A stretch of DNA of 48,783 nt from Bacteroidales bacterium (GTDB taxonomy: Bacteria; Bacteroidota; Bacteroidia; Bacteroidales; VadinHA17): positions 1 to 48,783 of the forward strand of contig JAGGXD010000120.1 of the NCBI GenBank assembly GCA_021163295.1. Direction: 5' to 3'. Under the pieces are notes generated by a model. That model was not told where the DNA came from, did no database searches, and saw only the letters and a list, made by a program, of their open reading frames with translations. Each line of letters starts with the position of its first letter. Positions within the stretch are counted from its first letter, which is position 1. The position numbers and the translations under genes are program-made. This document shows positions 1-9,383 of this stretch, in pieces.

Positions 1-31
1 ACTTTATATTATATAACTAATCATGGGTTTA

Positions 32-3000
32 TCAGGAGCATTTTACAAATATTTCAGCTAACTCCGGAAAATCAAACAATGATTTATGTAATTCCTTACT
101 GCTTATTTTGTAATAAAACGTATCTTCCATAGCTTTTATGGATGTTAATTCAGTACCCTCTCCATTTATTCGGCAATTATGGAACATTCCTAAGGGAGTA
201 TAATCTTCAACCTCCCCTTCAGGCATTGTTATACGCATTTTCCCTTTGATAATCCAGTAAAATCCTTCGGTGTCATTAATATCGTCATTTGATATAACAC
301 TGTCTTTAATAATAAATGAGCCTTTGATTTTTTTTGCAAACCGGCAAACCTGTACTCCTTCTCTGGCAGCGAACTGTTCCGTTTTTTTCAGGAAAAGAAT
401 TTTCTTCTCCAGAAGCTGATAAATCTCATTATTATCATAATCAAGAACCTGTGAAAGTTGGGTTTTATAATCTCCCGGTAATCGGATTGCATATTCACTA
501 AACTTCCCGGGATCAATTCCTTTAACTGTAAGAACTGCCACTTCCCTTAATAAAGGGTCGGGATTAAAAAGCTGGGCTACCAGGTCATTCGGGATCTCCT
601 GCATTTTAAGAAGTCTTAAGCTCATCAGGGCACAAGCCTTTGTCCAATTATTCAGTTTATTATAATCCCGGTTAATAATTGACAATAATAATTCATCAGA
701 ATCCATCTTTGCCACCGGGTAAAAATCCTGTAATTGCTTGATTTTTTCCTCTCGTGAAATATCATCCAGCAGTGGGAAAAGCTTCGGCTTAAGTTCTTCA
801 GGGATTATCAGATCCAGCAGTTCCAGTGCAAAACTAACGCTCTCTGAGGTTCCCAGGTCAAGATTTTCCCTGATATGATAAACAGATTGTGGTTCATATA
901 ACAGAGAAAGCAGGTCAAACAAGAGATTGTGGTTAGCTAAAAGTTCCTCCTCAAGAGCAGCTGACAAATCGGTTCCGACAACATTCTCATCAACACTAAT
1001 AATAGCTGAAATATTCCATGCAGTAACATCAATAATCTTTTCAATAACCTGCTGAAGCATAGAAATTTCACTTTCACCCGCCTGATAACCGCATAATCTG
1101 AGTGATTGCACAGCCTCAACCATTACAAAGTAGTTATGGTGAGTTAACTTTAATAAAATGTATTTTATGGCTTCTTCATTTCCGATCAGTCCATAGATAC
1201 GGATAATTCTGATAAGTGTATTGGTTTCCACTCCTGATTTATAGAAATACTGTTCTAATGGGACCAGACTTTTTTCTCCAAATTTCACAAGAGCTTGAAA
1301 TACATCACTATAAAAATCGTCTGATGGTAATAAATCAACCAGAGTTGAAACAAGTTCCGGATCATTCAGGATTGACACCAGGTCAATAGCTTCCTTCTTT
1401 ACTGCCGGGTTTATATCACGCAAAAGAGCTAAAACCAATGTATTATCAGGTTTCTTATCTGTCAGTTTTAACAATCTTACCCCTTTAATTCTTTCCCCGG
1501 GTTCATTCGACCTGATCAGTTTTTCAATTTGTTCATAGTTTTTAATCCCGGTTCTTTTCTCCAGATATTTATTAACCTCCGGCAGTTCTTTTTTAATAAA
1601 ATCAGATTCTTTACTAAATATATTACCACGAATTTCTTCCGGCAGACCAGATGAATCACCCGTAAGTAATTTAATTACATATTCTCTGACAATTAACGAG
1701 TTATGTTTTAGTCCTTTTAATAATAACGATTCATATAAACCGGGACTAAACAATCGTGCAATTTTAATTAGAAAAATTGCTTTTGACCCTGTAGCTTCTT
1801 TAAACTTATTTTTTGTTAATGAATTGAGATCCATACTTTTCGCAACACTTTTATCTGACTCCTGGAATCCGGTAAGTGCTTTCTTAAGAGAACCCCTGTA
1901 GTCCTTATATAGTATCAAAGAAACAAACACCCAGGCAACTACTATAATACCAAGAATGTATGAAAAATGAATTAGTTTAAAAAACTCAATGCTCCCAAAA
2001 AGAGCAAGTATTAAGCCTGAAAAAAGAGCTGCGATTTCATTTATCGTTCCATCAATGCTAGCCTGAACATCATGCCTGATATCTGCATTAACTGATTGGT
2101 AAAGAATTTTAAATGATGGCGCCTCGATGGAATCCTTAAGGGATTTTGAGAATAATTTTGACAGCATAATAATCAGAAAAAACAAAAGAAAATTTGCTGC
2201 TGTTGTTGTATATCCAAAAACTGTTCCTGCCAGAATAGCAGCTAAAGTAAAGAACCCTATAAGAAAAGGGGATATTGCAAGACTTATTTTTAATCCGTAG
2301 GTTTTCATCAAACGACCGTAGACAAATGTTTTGAATAATATAGTAAACACCATTAAAGTACCCATAAAAACACCAAAAAATTGTCCCAATTCCGTTGCTA
2401 CCGGATATTGATCATTTAAAACAGTAAGGAAGGAGTAATGGACAAAAAAAGCTGTAACAACAGATAATCCAACAAATACAGCCATCATAGTAATATACCT
2501 GTTTCGAAGTGCTTCTGATATCCTTTTTTTCCATGTAATAGATTTGCTCTTTTCAGCCTTCCCTTCTTTGAATTTAAATTGCCGGATAATAATAAACTGG
2601 AAAAACAATGCAAACAGAATACCCCCCGAGCTGATCAACAGAAGATTTTTTGTTTCAAACTTGAAAGACAACAGAACAGGAACGGCATAACTGACAAGTA
2701 TAATCCCGAGGATCTGACCGGTATCTACTAATCCAAATAGCCTTTTCCCCTGTCGTAAAGTAAACATCCGTCCAACTGTACCCCAGAAACCAAGTAAGGC
2801 AAGAATGTTCAGCGGACCCATCATAACAAAAAGAAAGAATATCAGCCATTTTGAGTCATATACTTCAAACCCGAATCTCAGTAAAATTGTAAAAACAGCA
2901 ACAGTAACAAGATTTATCACAGAAAGTGTACTGAAAGATACCTTAGTTTGAATTTTCGAATAAAGCGTTGTTAAAATAATACCTGCAAACCCTGAAACAG

Positions 3001-3172
3001 TAAAAGCTTTAGGTATCATTTCCTCATCAAAAGTCCCCAGGAAAAGAGTATGGGCTCCAATATCAAAAGCACCATAAAATATACCGAGAAAAATTGATTG
3101 AGAGAGTAAAATCAGAACCAGCTTTCTCTCCTCTTTTTCAACATTTAATGCTTTATAAAAACCATCAATCAT
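32..3172 (-). CDS. Membrane transporter-like / HEAT-repeat / cNMP-fold fusion protein
   Basis: A 1046-residue three-part protein. Residues about 15-430 hold around twelve hydrophobic segments resembling the ATP/ADP translocase or MFS fold. Residues about 470-880 are soluble helical repeats of HEAT type, with recurring leucine-rich pairs such as VLALLRDINPAVKKEAIDLV. Residues about 900-1046 look like a cyclic-nucleotide-binding beta-roll (IIKGKMRITMPEGE, then a C-terminal helix). The usual phosphate-binding cassette (G-E-x-A with a following Arg) is not evident, so ligand binding is doubtful. The ATG is followed by a hydrophilic leader and the first membrane helix, and a TATATTTG promoter element lies just upstream. 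The stop is inside the window, so the gene is complete. Transport substrate unknown. Inferred role: a membrane sensor or transporter whose large cytosolic part reports or controls transport. Confidence 0.75.
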   Translation of the reverse strand: MIDGFYKALNVEKEERKLVLILLSQSIFLGIFYGAFDIGAHTLFLGTFDEEMIPKAFTVSGFAGIILTTLYSKIQTKVSFSTLSVINLVTVAVFTILLRFGFEVYDSKWLIFFLFVMMGPLNILALLGFWGTVGRMFTLRQGKRLFGLVDTGQILGIILVSYAVPVLLSFKFETKNLLLISSGGILFALFFQFIIIRQFKFKEGKAEKSKSITWKKRISEALRNRYITMMAVFVGLSVVTAFFVHYSFLTVLNDQYPVATELGQFFGVFMGTLMVFTILFKTFVYGRLMKTYGLKISLAISPFLIGFFTLAAILAGTVFGYTTTAANFLLFFLIIMLSKLFSKSLKDSIEAPSFKILYQSVNADIRHDVQASIDGTINEIAALFSGLILALFGSIEFFKLIHFSYILGIIVVAWVFVSLILYKDYRGSLKKALTGFQESDKSVAKSMDLNSLTKNKFKEATGSKAIFLIKIARLFSPGLYESLLLKGLKHNSLIVREYVIKLLTGDSSGLPEEIRGNIFSKESDFIKKELPEVNKYLEKRTGIKNYEQIEKLIRSNEPGERIKGVRLLKLTDKKPDNTLVLALLRDINPAVKKEAIDLVSILNDPELVSTLVDLLPSDDFYSDVFQALVKFGEKSLVPLEQYFYKSGVETNTLIRIIRIYGLIGNEEAIKYILLKLTHHNYFVMVEAVQSLRLCGYQAGESEISMLQQVIEKIIDVTAWNISAIISVDENVVGTDLSAALEEELLANHNLLFDLLSLLYEPQSVYHIRENLDLGTSESVSFALELLDLIIPEELKPKLFPLLDDISREEKIKQLQDFYPVAKMDSDELLLSIINRDYNKLNNWTKACALMSLRLLKMQEIPNDLVAQLFNPDPLLREVAVLTVKGIDPGKFSEYAIRLPGDYKTQLSQVLDYDNNEIYQLLEKKILFLKKTEQFAAREGVQVCRFAKKIKGSFIIKDSVISNDDINDTEGFYWIIKGKMRITMPEGEVEDYTPLGMFHNCRINGEGTELTSIKAMEDTFYYKISSKELHKSLFDFPELAEIFVKCS

Positions 3173-3202
3173 CCTTGCATTTTGAAAAAAACATTAGTCA
3201 AT

Positions 3203-3210
3203 CAAATATA
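3203..3210 (-). promoter_or_regulatory. Bacteroidota -7 element for the fusion transporter gene
   Basis: On the minus strand this reads TATATTTG, an exact match to the Bacteroidota -7 consensus TAnnTTTG, about 30 bases before the ATG at 3172. A TTTG lies further upstream at 3239-3236 but at a longer spacing (25) than the usual about 19, so the -33 box is uncertain. Confidence 0.5.
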
Positions 3211-3396
3211 AGTGAATAAATATAGCATTTAATTTCAAATTGTTCCAAAAATTTATCTCAATTTATATGGTTGTATAAAGGAATTTATCATGTTATATAT
3301 GAAATTCACATGATTTTATGTAATATCTATCAAGTTCTTTCTTTTTTTATTTATCAATTCTTGGAAATATTTTAATTAATCTATTATATTTATCAA

Positions 3397-4185
3397 ATGT
3401 TTGACTTTGGAGATAAGGTTGATAAAAAAACCGGCAGGAGACGGGAAATGGTTTTTATTATCCTCTCAGGTTTGTTTTTAGGCACACTTGCCGTTTTGAA
3501 TATCCTGGGAATATCCAGGCAAATCGATTTTTCATTTACAATTTTCGGCAGAACCGTTCCCTTTATTGTCTTCGTCGGAGTATTGCCATATCCATTAACT
3601 TTCCTTTGCACCGATTTTATTAGCGAATTATACGGAAAGAAACGTGCTACCATGGTTGTATGGGTTGGATTACTTTTAAATATATGGGTTCTTTTTATTA
3701 TGTGGCTCGGGGGTGTTCTACCACCACATCCTGAATTAACGGATGGGATTTTACCTGCTATTGGTGATCCTAACCGGACTTTTTTTCAATTAAGAAAATG
3801 GACCTTTGGAGCTACAATAGCTTCAATGATCGCCTATCTAACAGCCCAGTTTGTTGATGTGCATATTTTTCATGCTCTCAGAAAACTTACCAAAGGAAAA
3901 ATGTTATGGTTAAGGAACAACGGATCAACCCTTACCAGTCAGATGGTTGATTCAGTTGCAGTAATTACTGTTACCTATCTGTGGGCCAGTGATGCCATAA
4001 TGATCAAAATGGGCGAAACTGTTATGCACGGGTTAATAATACTCATCCTTTCCAACTATGTCTATAAAATGATTTCGGCCCTGCTTGATACAATCCCATT
4101 TTATATCGGGGTTAAGTACCTGTCAAAATATTTAAAGCTTGATCCTACAAAAGAATTCAAGGAAAGGGAAAAACTAACCCAGTAG
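3397..4185 (+). CDS. Queuosine precursor transporter (VUT/YhhQ family)
   Basis: A 262-residue inner-membrane protein of the VUT/YhhQ family, which imports queuosine precursors such as preQ0/preQ1 for tRNA modification. Family signatures visible: YPLTFLCTDFISELYG after the second helix, AQFVDVHIFHALR in the middle, and NNGSTLTSQMVDS before the late helices. About six membrane segments are seen. The ATG is preceded by an AT-rich promoter-like stretch with TTG at 3361-3363 and TATATTTA at 3385-3392, a near match to the Bacteroidota promoter. The 3' end overlaps the convergent shikimate kinase gene by 12 bases. No other queuosine genes are in the window, so the substrate is inferred from the family alone. 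Confidence 0.85.
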   Translation: MFDFGDKVDKKTGRRREMVFIILSGLFLGTLAVLNILGISRQIDFSFTIFGRTVPFIVFVGVLPYPLTFLCTDFISELYGKKRATMVVWVGLLLNIWVLFIMWLGGVLPPHPELTDGILPAIGDPNRTFFQLRKWTFGATIASMIAYLTAQFVDVHIFHALRKLTKGKMLWLRNNGSTLTSQMVDSVAVITVTYLWASDAIMIKMGETVMHGLIILILSNYVYKMISALLDTIPFYIGVKYLSKYLKLDPTKEFKEREKLTQ

Positions 4186-4671
4186 TTTAACAACAAATGA
4201 GGTTTTAAGGTTTATTGCTTCAACGGTATGCTTTGCCATTTTATAGTATTTCTCTCTCTCTTTCAACGTGTTTTCAATATAGCTTCTTAGTTTATTCACG
4301 GGAATTTTTTTTAAAAGAGGTCTGTTGTCAGGGGAATTGAGAAGTCGTGAATATATTGCATCAACGGTCATTTTCAGATAAATAGTAATTCCGTTTTTAT
4401 TCATCAGGGACATATTATCAAAAAAACATGGTGTGCCGCCGCCACAACTTAAAATAAAACTATCGTTCTCAATAATCTCCTTTAACAAACGGCTTTCTGT
4501 TTGGCGAAAATAATCTTCTCCCTCTTCATCAAATATTTCATTAATTGTTTTGTCCTCTTTTTTTCTAATATAGTTATCCAGATCGATAAAATTCAATCCT
4601 GTTGCTGAAGAGAGTTTTCTCCCAACAGTAGATTTTCCACTTCCCATAAAACCAATTAAAAAAACTCTCAA
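4174..4671 (-). CDS. aroK: Shikimate kinase
   Basis: A 165-residue cytosolic kinase that phosphorylates shikimate at the 3-hydroxyl in the chorismate pathway. Visible: Walker A GFMGSGKST at residues 8-16, the D-x-D region LDNYIRKKED, the substrate arginine in EDYFRQTESRLL, the CGGGTP loop, and the LID with NRPLL. Length is normal for the family. The start is a TTG 11 bases after the parC stop; the first ATG would begin inside the P-loop, so TTG is well supported. It is the last gene of a parE-parC-aroK string and overlaps the convergent VUT transporter by 12 bases. Confidence 0.93.
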   Translation of the reverse strand: MRVFLIGFMGSGKSTVGRKLSSATGLNFIDLDNYIRKKEDKTINEIFDEEGEDYFRQTESRLLKEIIENDSFILSCGGGTPCFFDNMSLMNKNGITIYLKMTVDAIYSRLLNSPDNRPLLKKIPVNKLRSYIENTLKEREKYYKMAKHTVEAINLKTSFVVKLLG

Positions 4672-4682
4672 ATCAAACAGAA

Positions 4683-7325
4683 TTACATTTCAAGTCGCAT
4701 TTGTCCTGAATCATTATTTTTGTTACCGGCAAAAGGTGTAGATTTGTCTTCTTCATCAATTTGCTCCCCTGAATCTATTTCACTTTCGCTTTTAACAACA
4801 GGCTCAATTTCATTGATGTTTTCAACAAAATAGCTGGACAATCTTTTCCCCTTGGCTTTATAACTTTTCACACCAATAAATTCAGCTACTTCGATAATTT
4901 CATTGTTCTTGTTCTTATTCTTTCCACCGAATTCAATTTCAAAACGGGGATATTCAACCTCGGTAATACTTAATAATTTAGTTTCACGATTCTCATTTAA
5001 AAAATCAACCAACTTTGTAACAGGCTCAATATTAAACCTTTTAACATAGTAAAATTCTTGCTCGACATCCCAATAAATAACAGAGAATACTTTTCGGGGG
5101 TTAAATTTCTCTAGCAATAAAATATCATCCTCAAAATGATTATTCAGATCAAAAGTAGCTAAACGATACATCCCACCCCTGGTCATTACTAAAATCTTGT
5201 CATCGCCGCTGAATTCTCCCAAAAACCTGCCATAGCCTTCAGCATTCAACCGGTTAACCTCCTCATCATACCAAATTTTACGACCGCCCAGGGTTGATTC
5301 TCCTTTTTCTTTCATTGAAATCTTGAGAACCGGATGTTTTGTAAGGATATTACCTATTGATCCCGACCCTTTTATTGCTAATTCGCTAAAATCAAATTCA
5401 ATAACAGTTTTTTTCAGACGCGGTTTCGGCTTAAGCAATACTTTAACAATCTCTGCTTCTCCATTAGGATTTGAACTGAAGTAAAGTATTTTTGAGTTAG
5501 GGGACCCTTTGGTAATATGATATTCCTTATCACGTGTAATGGCTGTTATGGCACATCGTTTCATCAAAGTATTCCCCATCCTTCCATCTCTGTAAACTAC
5601 ATTAAATATCCTGCGTTTGTCATTCTTTTTAAAAATTGTGATATAAATAATATCTTTCCCTACAAATTTTTTATCCTCAACCTTTGAAACAATATAAGTT
5701 CCATCCCTTCGAAAAACAATGATATCGTCAATATCTGAACAATCACAAACAAATTCATCTTTTTTCAATCCCGTACCAATAAACCCTTCTTTACGGTTAA
5801 CAAATAATTTGGCATTAGAGGCTGCAACTTTTGCAGCAACAATGGTATCAAAATTCCTTATCTCTGTCTTTCTCTCTTTCCCCTTGCCATACTTTTTCTT
5901 TATCTGTTTAAAATAATTAATGGTAAAGGGGATAATATTTGCAAGATGATTTTTTACTTCATCAATTTCTGCTTCAAGTCCTTTTATATATTCATCTGCC
6001 TTTTTTGAATCGTATTTTGAGATTCTTTTAATTTTGATCTCTGTCAGATGAATAATATCATCCCTTGTAACTTCTCTGACAAGGTACTTCTTAAAAGGGT
6101 CCAGTCCTTTGTCAATTGTCTTGATAATAGATTCCCATGTTTCACAATCCTCAATATCAATATATATCCTGTTTTCAATAAAAATTTTTTCGAGTGAAGA
6201 TAAATGCCAGGCATCTTCAAGCTCCTGTTTCCTTATTTCAAGTTCTTTTGTCAGCAGGTTAACAGTATTATTTGCAGAATATTTCAGCATTTCACTGACC
6301 CCGGGGAAAATCGGCTTATCATCCTTAATCACACAGGAGTTTGGTGAGATTGAAATTTCACAATCGGTAAAAGCATACAGGGCATCGATTGTTTTATCTA
6401 TTGATGTGCCGGTCGCCAGGTAAATAATTATTTCTACTTTATCTGCTGTATTATCATCTATCCTTCTAATCTTAATTTTTCCCTTATCATTTGCTTTAAG
6501 AATAGAATCAATCAGTGCCGTTGTGGTTTTTCCATATGGCAGGTCTGTAATAACCAAACTTTTATTGTCCCGTTTTATTATTCTTGTTCTCAATCGTACT
6601 ACTCCACCCCGTAAACCATCGTTATATTTAGAAAAATCAGCCCATCCACCTGTTAAGAAGTCAGGAAATATTTCAAAAGGTTTCCTCTGAAGATAGTTAA
6701 CACAAGCATCAATCAGTTCATTAAAATTGTGGGGGAGTATTTTTGATGCTAAACCAACTGCAATTCCTTCAACACCCTGAGTAAGTAGCAGGGGAAACTT
6801 CACAGGAAGCATTTTAGGCTCTTTGTTCCTGCCATCATATGAATCTTTCCAATCTGTAATTTTTGGATTAAAAACCACATCCAGTGCAAATTTAGATAAC
6901 CTTGCTTCGATATATCTCGGAGCAGCAGCACTGTCACCTGTTAATACATTACCCCAGTTTCCCTGGGCATCAATAAGAAGATCTTTCTGCCCCAGTTGAA
7001 CGAGAGCATCTCCAATGGATGCATCTCCATGGGGATGGAATTGCATGGTATGTCCGATAATATTTGCCACCTTATTGTATCTTCCATCATCCATCCGTTT
7101 CATTGAATGCAGGATTCGCCTCTGAACAGGCTTTAATCCATCGGAGATATAAGGCACAGCCCTTTCAAGAATAACATAAGAAGCATAGTCAAGGAACCAG
7201 TCCTGGTACATCCCTGACAGGTTTGCCATTTTGTGAAGGTCTCCATTGGTTTGTATCCAATCGGGGAGTTCTCCGTTTGACCTGCTCTTTTCACTCACAT
7301 TATTATTCTTATCAATTTCTTTCAT
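4683..7325 (-). CDS. parC: DNA topoisomerase IV subunit A
   Basis: The DNA-cleaving subunit of a type IIA topoisomerase, partner of the ParE encoded just upstream. Counting from a possible TTG at 7346, the breakage-reunion domain runs from about residue 45 to 500. The catalytic tyrosine lies in AAPRYIEARLSKF (Tyr145), and the winged-helix block is HPHGDASIGDALVQLGQKDLL. A beta-pinwheel C-terminal domain follows, without the GyrA box (QRRGGRG), ending in an acidic tail. Lack of the box and pairing with a 613-residue B subunit favour ParC over GyrA. I prefer the ATG at 7325 (880 residues); the in-frame TTG at 7346 would add seven residues. The position matching E. coli GyrA Ser83 is alanine. 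Confidence 0.92.
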   Translation of the reverse strand: MKEIDKNNNVSEKSRSNGELPDWIQTNGDLHKMANLSGMYQDWFLDYASYVILERAVPYISDGLKPVQRRILHSMKRMDDGRYNKVANIIGHTMQFHPHGDASIGDALVQLGQKDLLIDAQGNWGNVLTGDSAAAPRYIEARLSKFALDVVFNPKITDWKDSYDGRNKEPKMLPVKFPLLLTQGVEGIAVGLASKILPHNFNELIDACVNYLQRKPFEIFPDFLTGGWADFSKYNDGLRGGVVRLRTRIIKRDNKSLVITDLPYGKTTTALIDSILKANDKGKIKIRRIDDNTADKVEIIIYLATGTSIDKTIDALYAFTDCEISISPNSCVIKDDKPIFPGVSEMLKYSANNTVNLLTKELEIRKQELEDAWHLSSLEKIFIENRIYIDIEDCETWESIIKTIDKGLDPFKKYLVREVTRDDIIHLTEIKIKRISKYDSKKADEYIKGLEAEIDEVKNHLANIIPFTINYFKQIKKKYGKGKERKTEIRNFDTIVAAKVAASNAKLFVNRKEGFIGTGLKKDEFVCDCSDIDDIIVFRRDGTYIVSKVEDKKFVGKDIIYITIFKKNDKRRIFNVVYRDGRMGNTLMKRCAITAITRDKEYHITKGSPNSKILYFSSNPNGEAEIVKVLLKPKPRLKKTVIEFDFSELAIKGSGSIGNILTKHPVLKISMKEKGESTLGGRKIWYDEEVNRLNAEGYGRFLGEFSGDDKILVMTRGGMYRLATFDLNNHFEDDILLLEKFNPRKVFSVIYWDVEQEFYYVKRFNIEPVTKLVDFLNENRETKLLSITEVEYPRFEIEFGGKNKNKNNEIIEVAEFIGVKSYKAKGKRLSSYFVENINEIEPVVKSESEIDSGEQIDEEDKSTPFAGNKNNDSGQMRLEM

Positions 7326-7361
7326 ACGATTATAAAACAGAGCCAAAACTATTTATCATAT

Positions 7362-9203
7362 CTATAAGCTCTCTTCCAGTACTTCCTCTACTCTTAGGTT
7401 TTCGATGATAAAATCCTGTCTTTCCGGAGTATTTTTTCCCATATAAAATGAAAGGAATTCCGGAACAATATCTTCCTTCTTTAACCGGACAGGATCGAGG
7501 CGTATACTTTTCCCTATAAAATATTTAAACTCATCAGGTGAAATTTCTCCTAAACCTTTAAACCTGGTTATTTCAATTTTCCCACCAAGCTTTTTCAATG
7601 CTATTTCCTTTTCATCATTGCTGTAGGCATAAATAGTCTCTTTTTTATTTCTTACCCTGAACAGGGGAGTTTGCAAAATATAAAGATGCCCCCGTTTCAC
7701 AAGGTCGGGGAAAAACTGCAGAAAGAATGTTATAAGTAACAACCTGATGTGCATACCGTCAACATCTGCATCAGTGGCAATTACAACATTATTGTATCGA
7801 AGGTTTTCAAGACCATCTTCAATATTAAGCGCTGCCTGCAAAAGGTTAAATTCTTCATTCTCGTATACAATCTTTTTAGATAACCCAAATGTATTGAGAG
7901 GCTTCCCCTTAAGACTGAAAACAGCTTGTGTTTCAACATTCCTCGATTTTGTAATAGATCCGCTTGCTGAGTCTCCTTCAGTAATAAAAATTGTTGTATT
8001 CAGCCTGCGGTCATCTTTCGAGTTATAATGGATCCTGCAATCTCTGAGTTTTTTATTATGAAGGTTAGCTTTTTTTGCACGTTCGCGGGCAAGTTTTTTC
8101 ACGCTCGAGATCGCTTTACGTTCTTTTTCCGAATCCAGTATTTTTTTCAGAAGAAGGTCTGCTATCTCAGGATGTTTATGAAGATAATTATCAAGATGGG
8201 TTTTATTAAAGTCATTAATATAATTCCTGACAGTAGGTCCATCAGGAGACATGTTTTTTGATCCCAGTTTGGTTTTGGTTTGCGATTCAAAAACCGGTTC
8301 TTCAATTTTTACACTGAATGCTGCAATTATACTGGCACGAATATCTGACGGTTCGAAATCTTTCTTGTAAAATTCCCTGATGGTTTTTACAAATGTCTCC
8401 TTGAAAGCTGAAAGGTGCGTTCCTCCTTGTGTTGTATGCTGTCCGTTTACAAAAGCATAATATTCCTCACCATATTGATTCCCATGAGTAAATGCAACTT
8501 CTATATCGCTGTTTTTCAAATGAATAACAGGATATATGCCGGAAGAACTCATGCTATTATTCAATAAATCGAGCAAGCCATTCTTTGAACGGATTTTTTC
8601 ACCATTGAAATTTATTGTAAGCCCTGTGTTCAGGTAAACATAATTCCACATCATATTCTCAACATATTCCGAAGTATAATGATACTTCCCAAACATGCTG
8701 CTATCGGGGATGAATGTGACAATAACACCGTTATCTTCATTAGTAGGTTTAAGCTCTTCGTCCCTTACCAGTTCACCTTTTGCAAACTCCGCCTCTTTAA
8801 GTTTTCCCTCTCTTATCGATTGAATAACAAATTTATCTGATAATGCATTAACGGCTTTTATTCCAACGCCATTCAGACCAACCGTTTTTTTAAATACTTT
8901 TGAATCATATTTAGCGCCGGTATTCATTTTTGAAGCAACGTCAACCAGTTTACCTAACGGGATACCTCTACCGAAATCACGAATTTTAACAGATTTTTCC
9001 TTTATGGTTATATCTATCGATTTCCCATACCCCATCATGAACTCATCAATCGAGTTGTCAAATACCTCTTTCAGGAGAACATATATTCCATCATCCTGGG
9101 ATGCACCATCACCCAATTTCCCGATATACATACCCGGTCTGCGGCGTATGTGCTCCTTCCAATCCAGCGTTTTTATTGTATCTTCCGAATATCTCGTCTC
9201 CAT
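7362..9203 (-). CDS. parE: DNA topoisomerase IV subunit B
   Basis: The ATPase subunit of topoisomerase IV. GHKL ATPase motifs are in order: [10 protein letters not shown] (Glu46, Asn50), DFGRGIP from residue 76, and [14 protein letters not shown]. The transducer domain follows, then the TOPRIM domain with EGDSASGS and [10 protein letters not shown], and finally [12 protein letters not shown]. Length from the chosen ATG is 613 residues, normal for Bacteroidota ParE. The frame is open upstream to a TTG at 9290, but those 29 residues do not resemble the family; [15 protein letters not shown] is the usual kind of N-terminus and GGAG precedes it. A TATATTTGC promoter element lies 16 bases upstream. 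The parC start follows within 36 bases, so the two subunits are co-transcribed. Confidence 0.94.
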   Translation of the reverse strand: METRYSEDTIKTLDWKEHIRRRPGMYIGKLGDGASQDDGIYVLLKEVFDNSIDEFMMGYGKSIDITIKEKSVKIRDFGRGIPLGKLVDVASKMNTGAKYDSKVFKKTVGLNGVGIKAVNALSDKFVIQSIREGKLKEAEFAKGELVRDEELKPTNEDNGVIVTFIPDSSMFGKYHYTSEYVENMMWNYVYLNTGLTINFNGEKIRSKNGLLDLLNNSMSSSGIYPVIHLKNSDIEVAFTHGNQYGEEYYAFVNGQHTTQGGTHLSAFKETFVKTIREFYKKDFEPSDIRASIIAAFSVKIEEPVFESQTKTKLGSKNMSPDGPTVRNYINDFNKTHLDNYLHKHPEIADLLLKKILDSEKERKAISSVKKLARERAKKANLHNKKLRDCRIHYNSKDDRRLNTTIFITEGDSASGSITKSRNVETQAVFSLKGKPLNTFGLSKKIVYENEEFNLLQAALNIEDGLENLRYNNVVIATDADVDGMHIRLLLITFFLQFFPDLVKRGHLYILQTPLFRVRNKKETIYAYSNDEKEIALKKLGGKIEITRFKGLGEISPDEFKYFIGKSIRLDPVRLKKEDIVPEFLSFYMGKNTPERQDFIIENLRVEEVLEESL

Positions 9204-9218
9204 TTTCTCCAAATTTCT

Positions 9219-9227
9219 GCAAATATA
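9219..9227 (-). promoter_or_regulatory. -7 promoter element of the parE-parC-aroK operon
   Basis: The minus strand reads TATATTTGC, an exact TAnnTTTG match, ending 15 bases before the parE ATG at 9203. This places the likely transcription start about 10 bases before the ATG and supports that ATG over the upstream TTG at 9290, which lies outside the predicted transcript. No clear -33 box at normal spacing is seen. Confidence 0.55.
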
Positions 9228-9383
9228 AACAAAAGGAACACCGCATATGAAGCAATTTATTAACAATAGCGGAAAAGATATTTCGAACAAATGATTGGTA
9301 AGACGTCAGGGGCTTCAGTCTAATCTCCTGTTATTCTGACTGTTAAGCTAAAACAGGAAGGGCTTTGCAGAGTGTTGAAAAAA

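Noticed and set aside
3393-3653. An 86-codon open frame opposite the start of the VUT transporter
   Set aside because: Antisense of a clear membrane protein gene; no motif or promoter.
9310-9352. CCTGTT/AACAGG inverted repeat between lplA and parE as a terminator
   Set aside because: Arms are only six bases around a long centre and no T-run follows on the minus strand.
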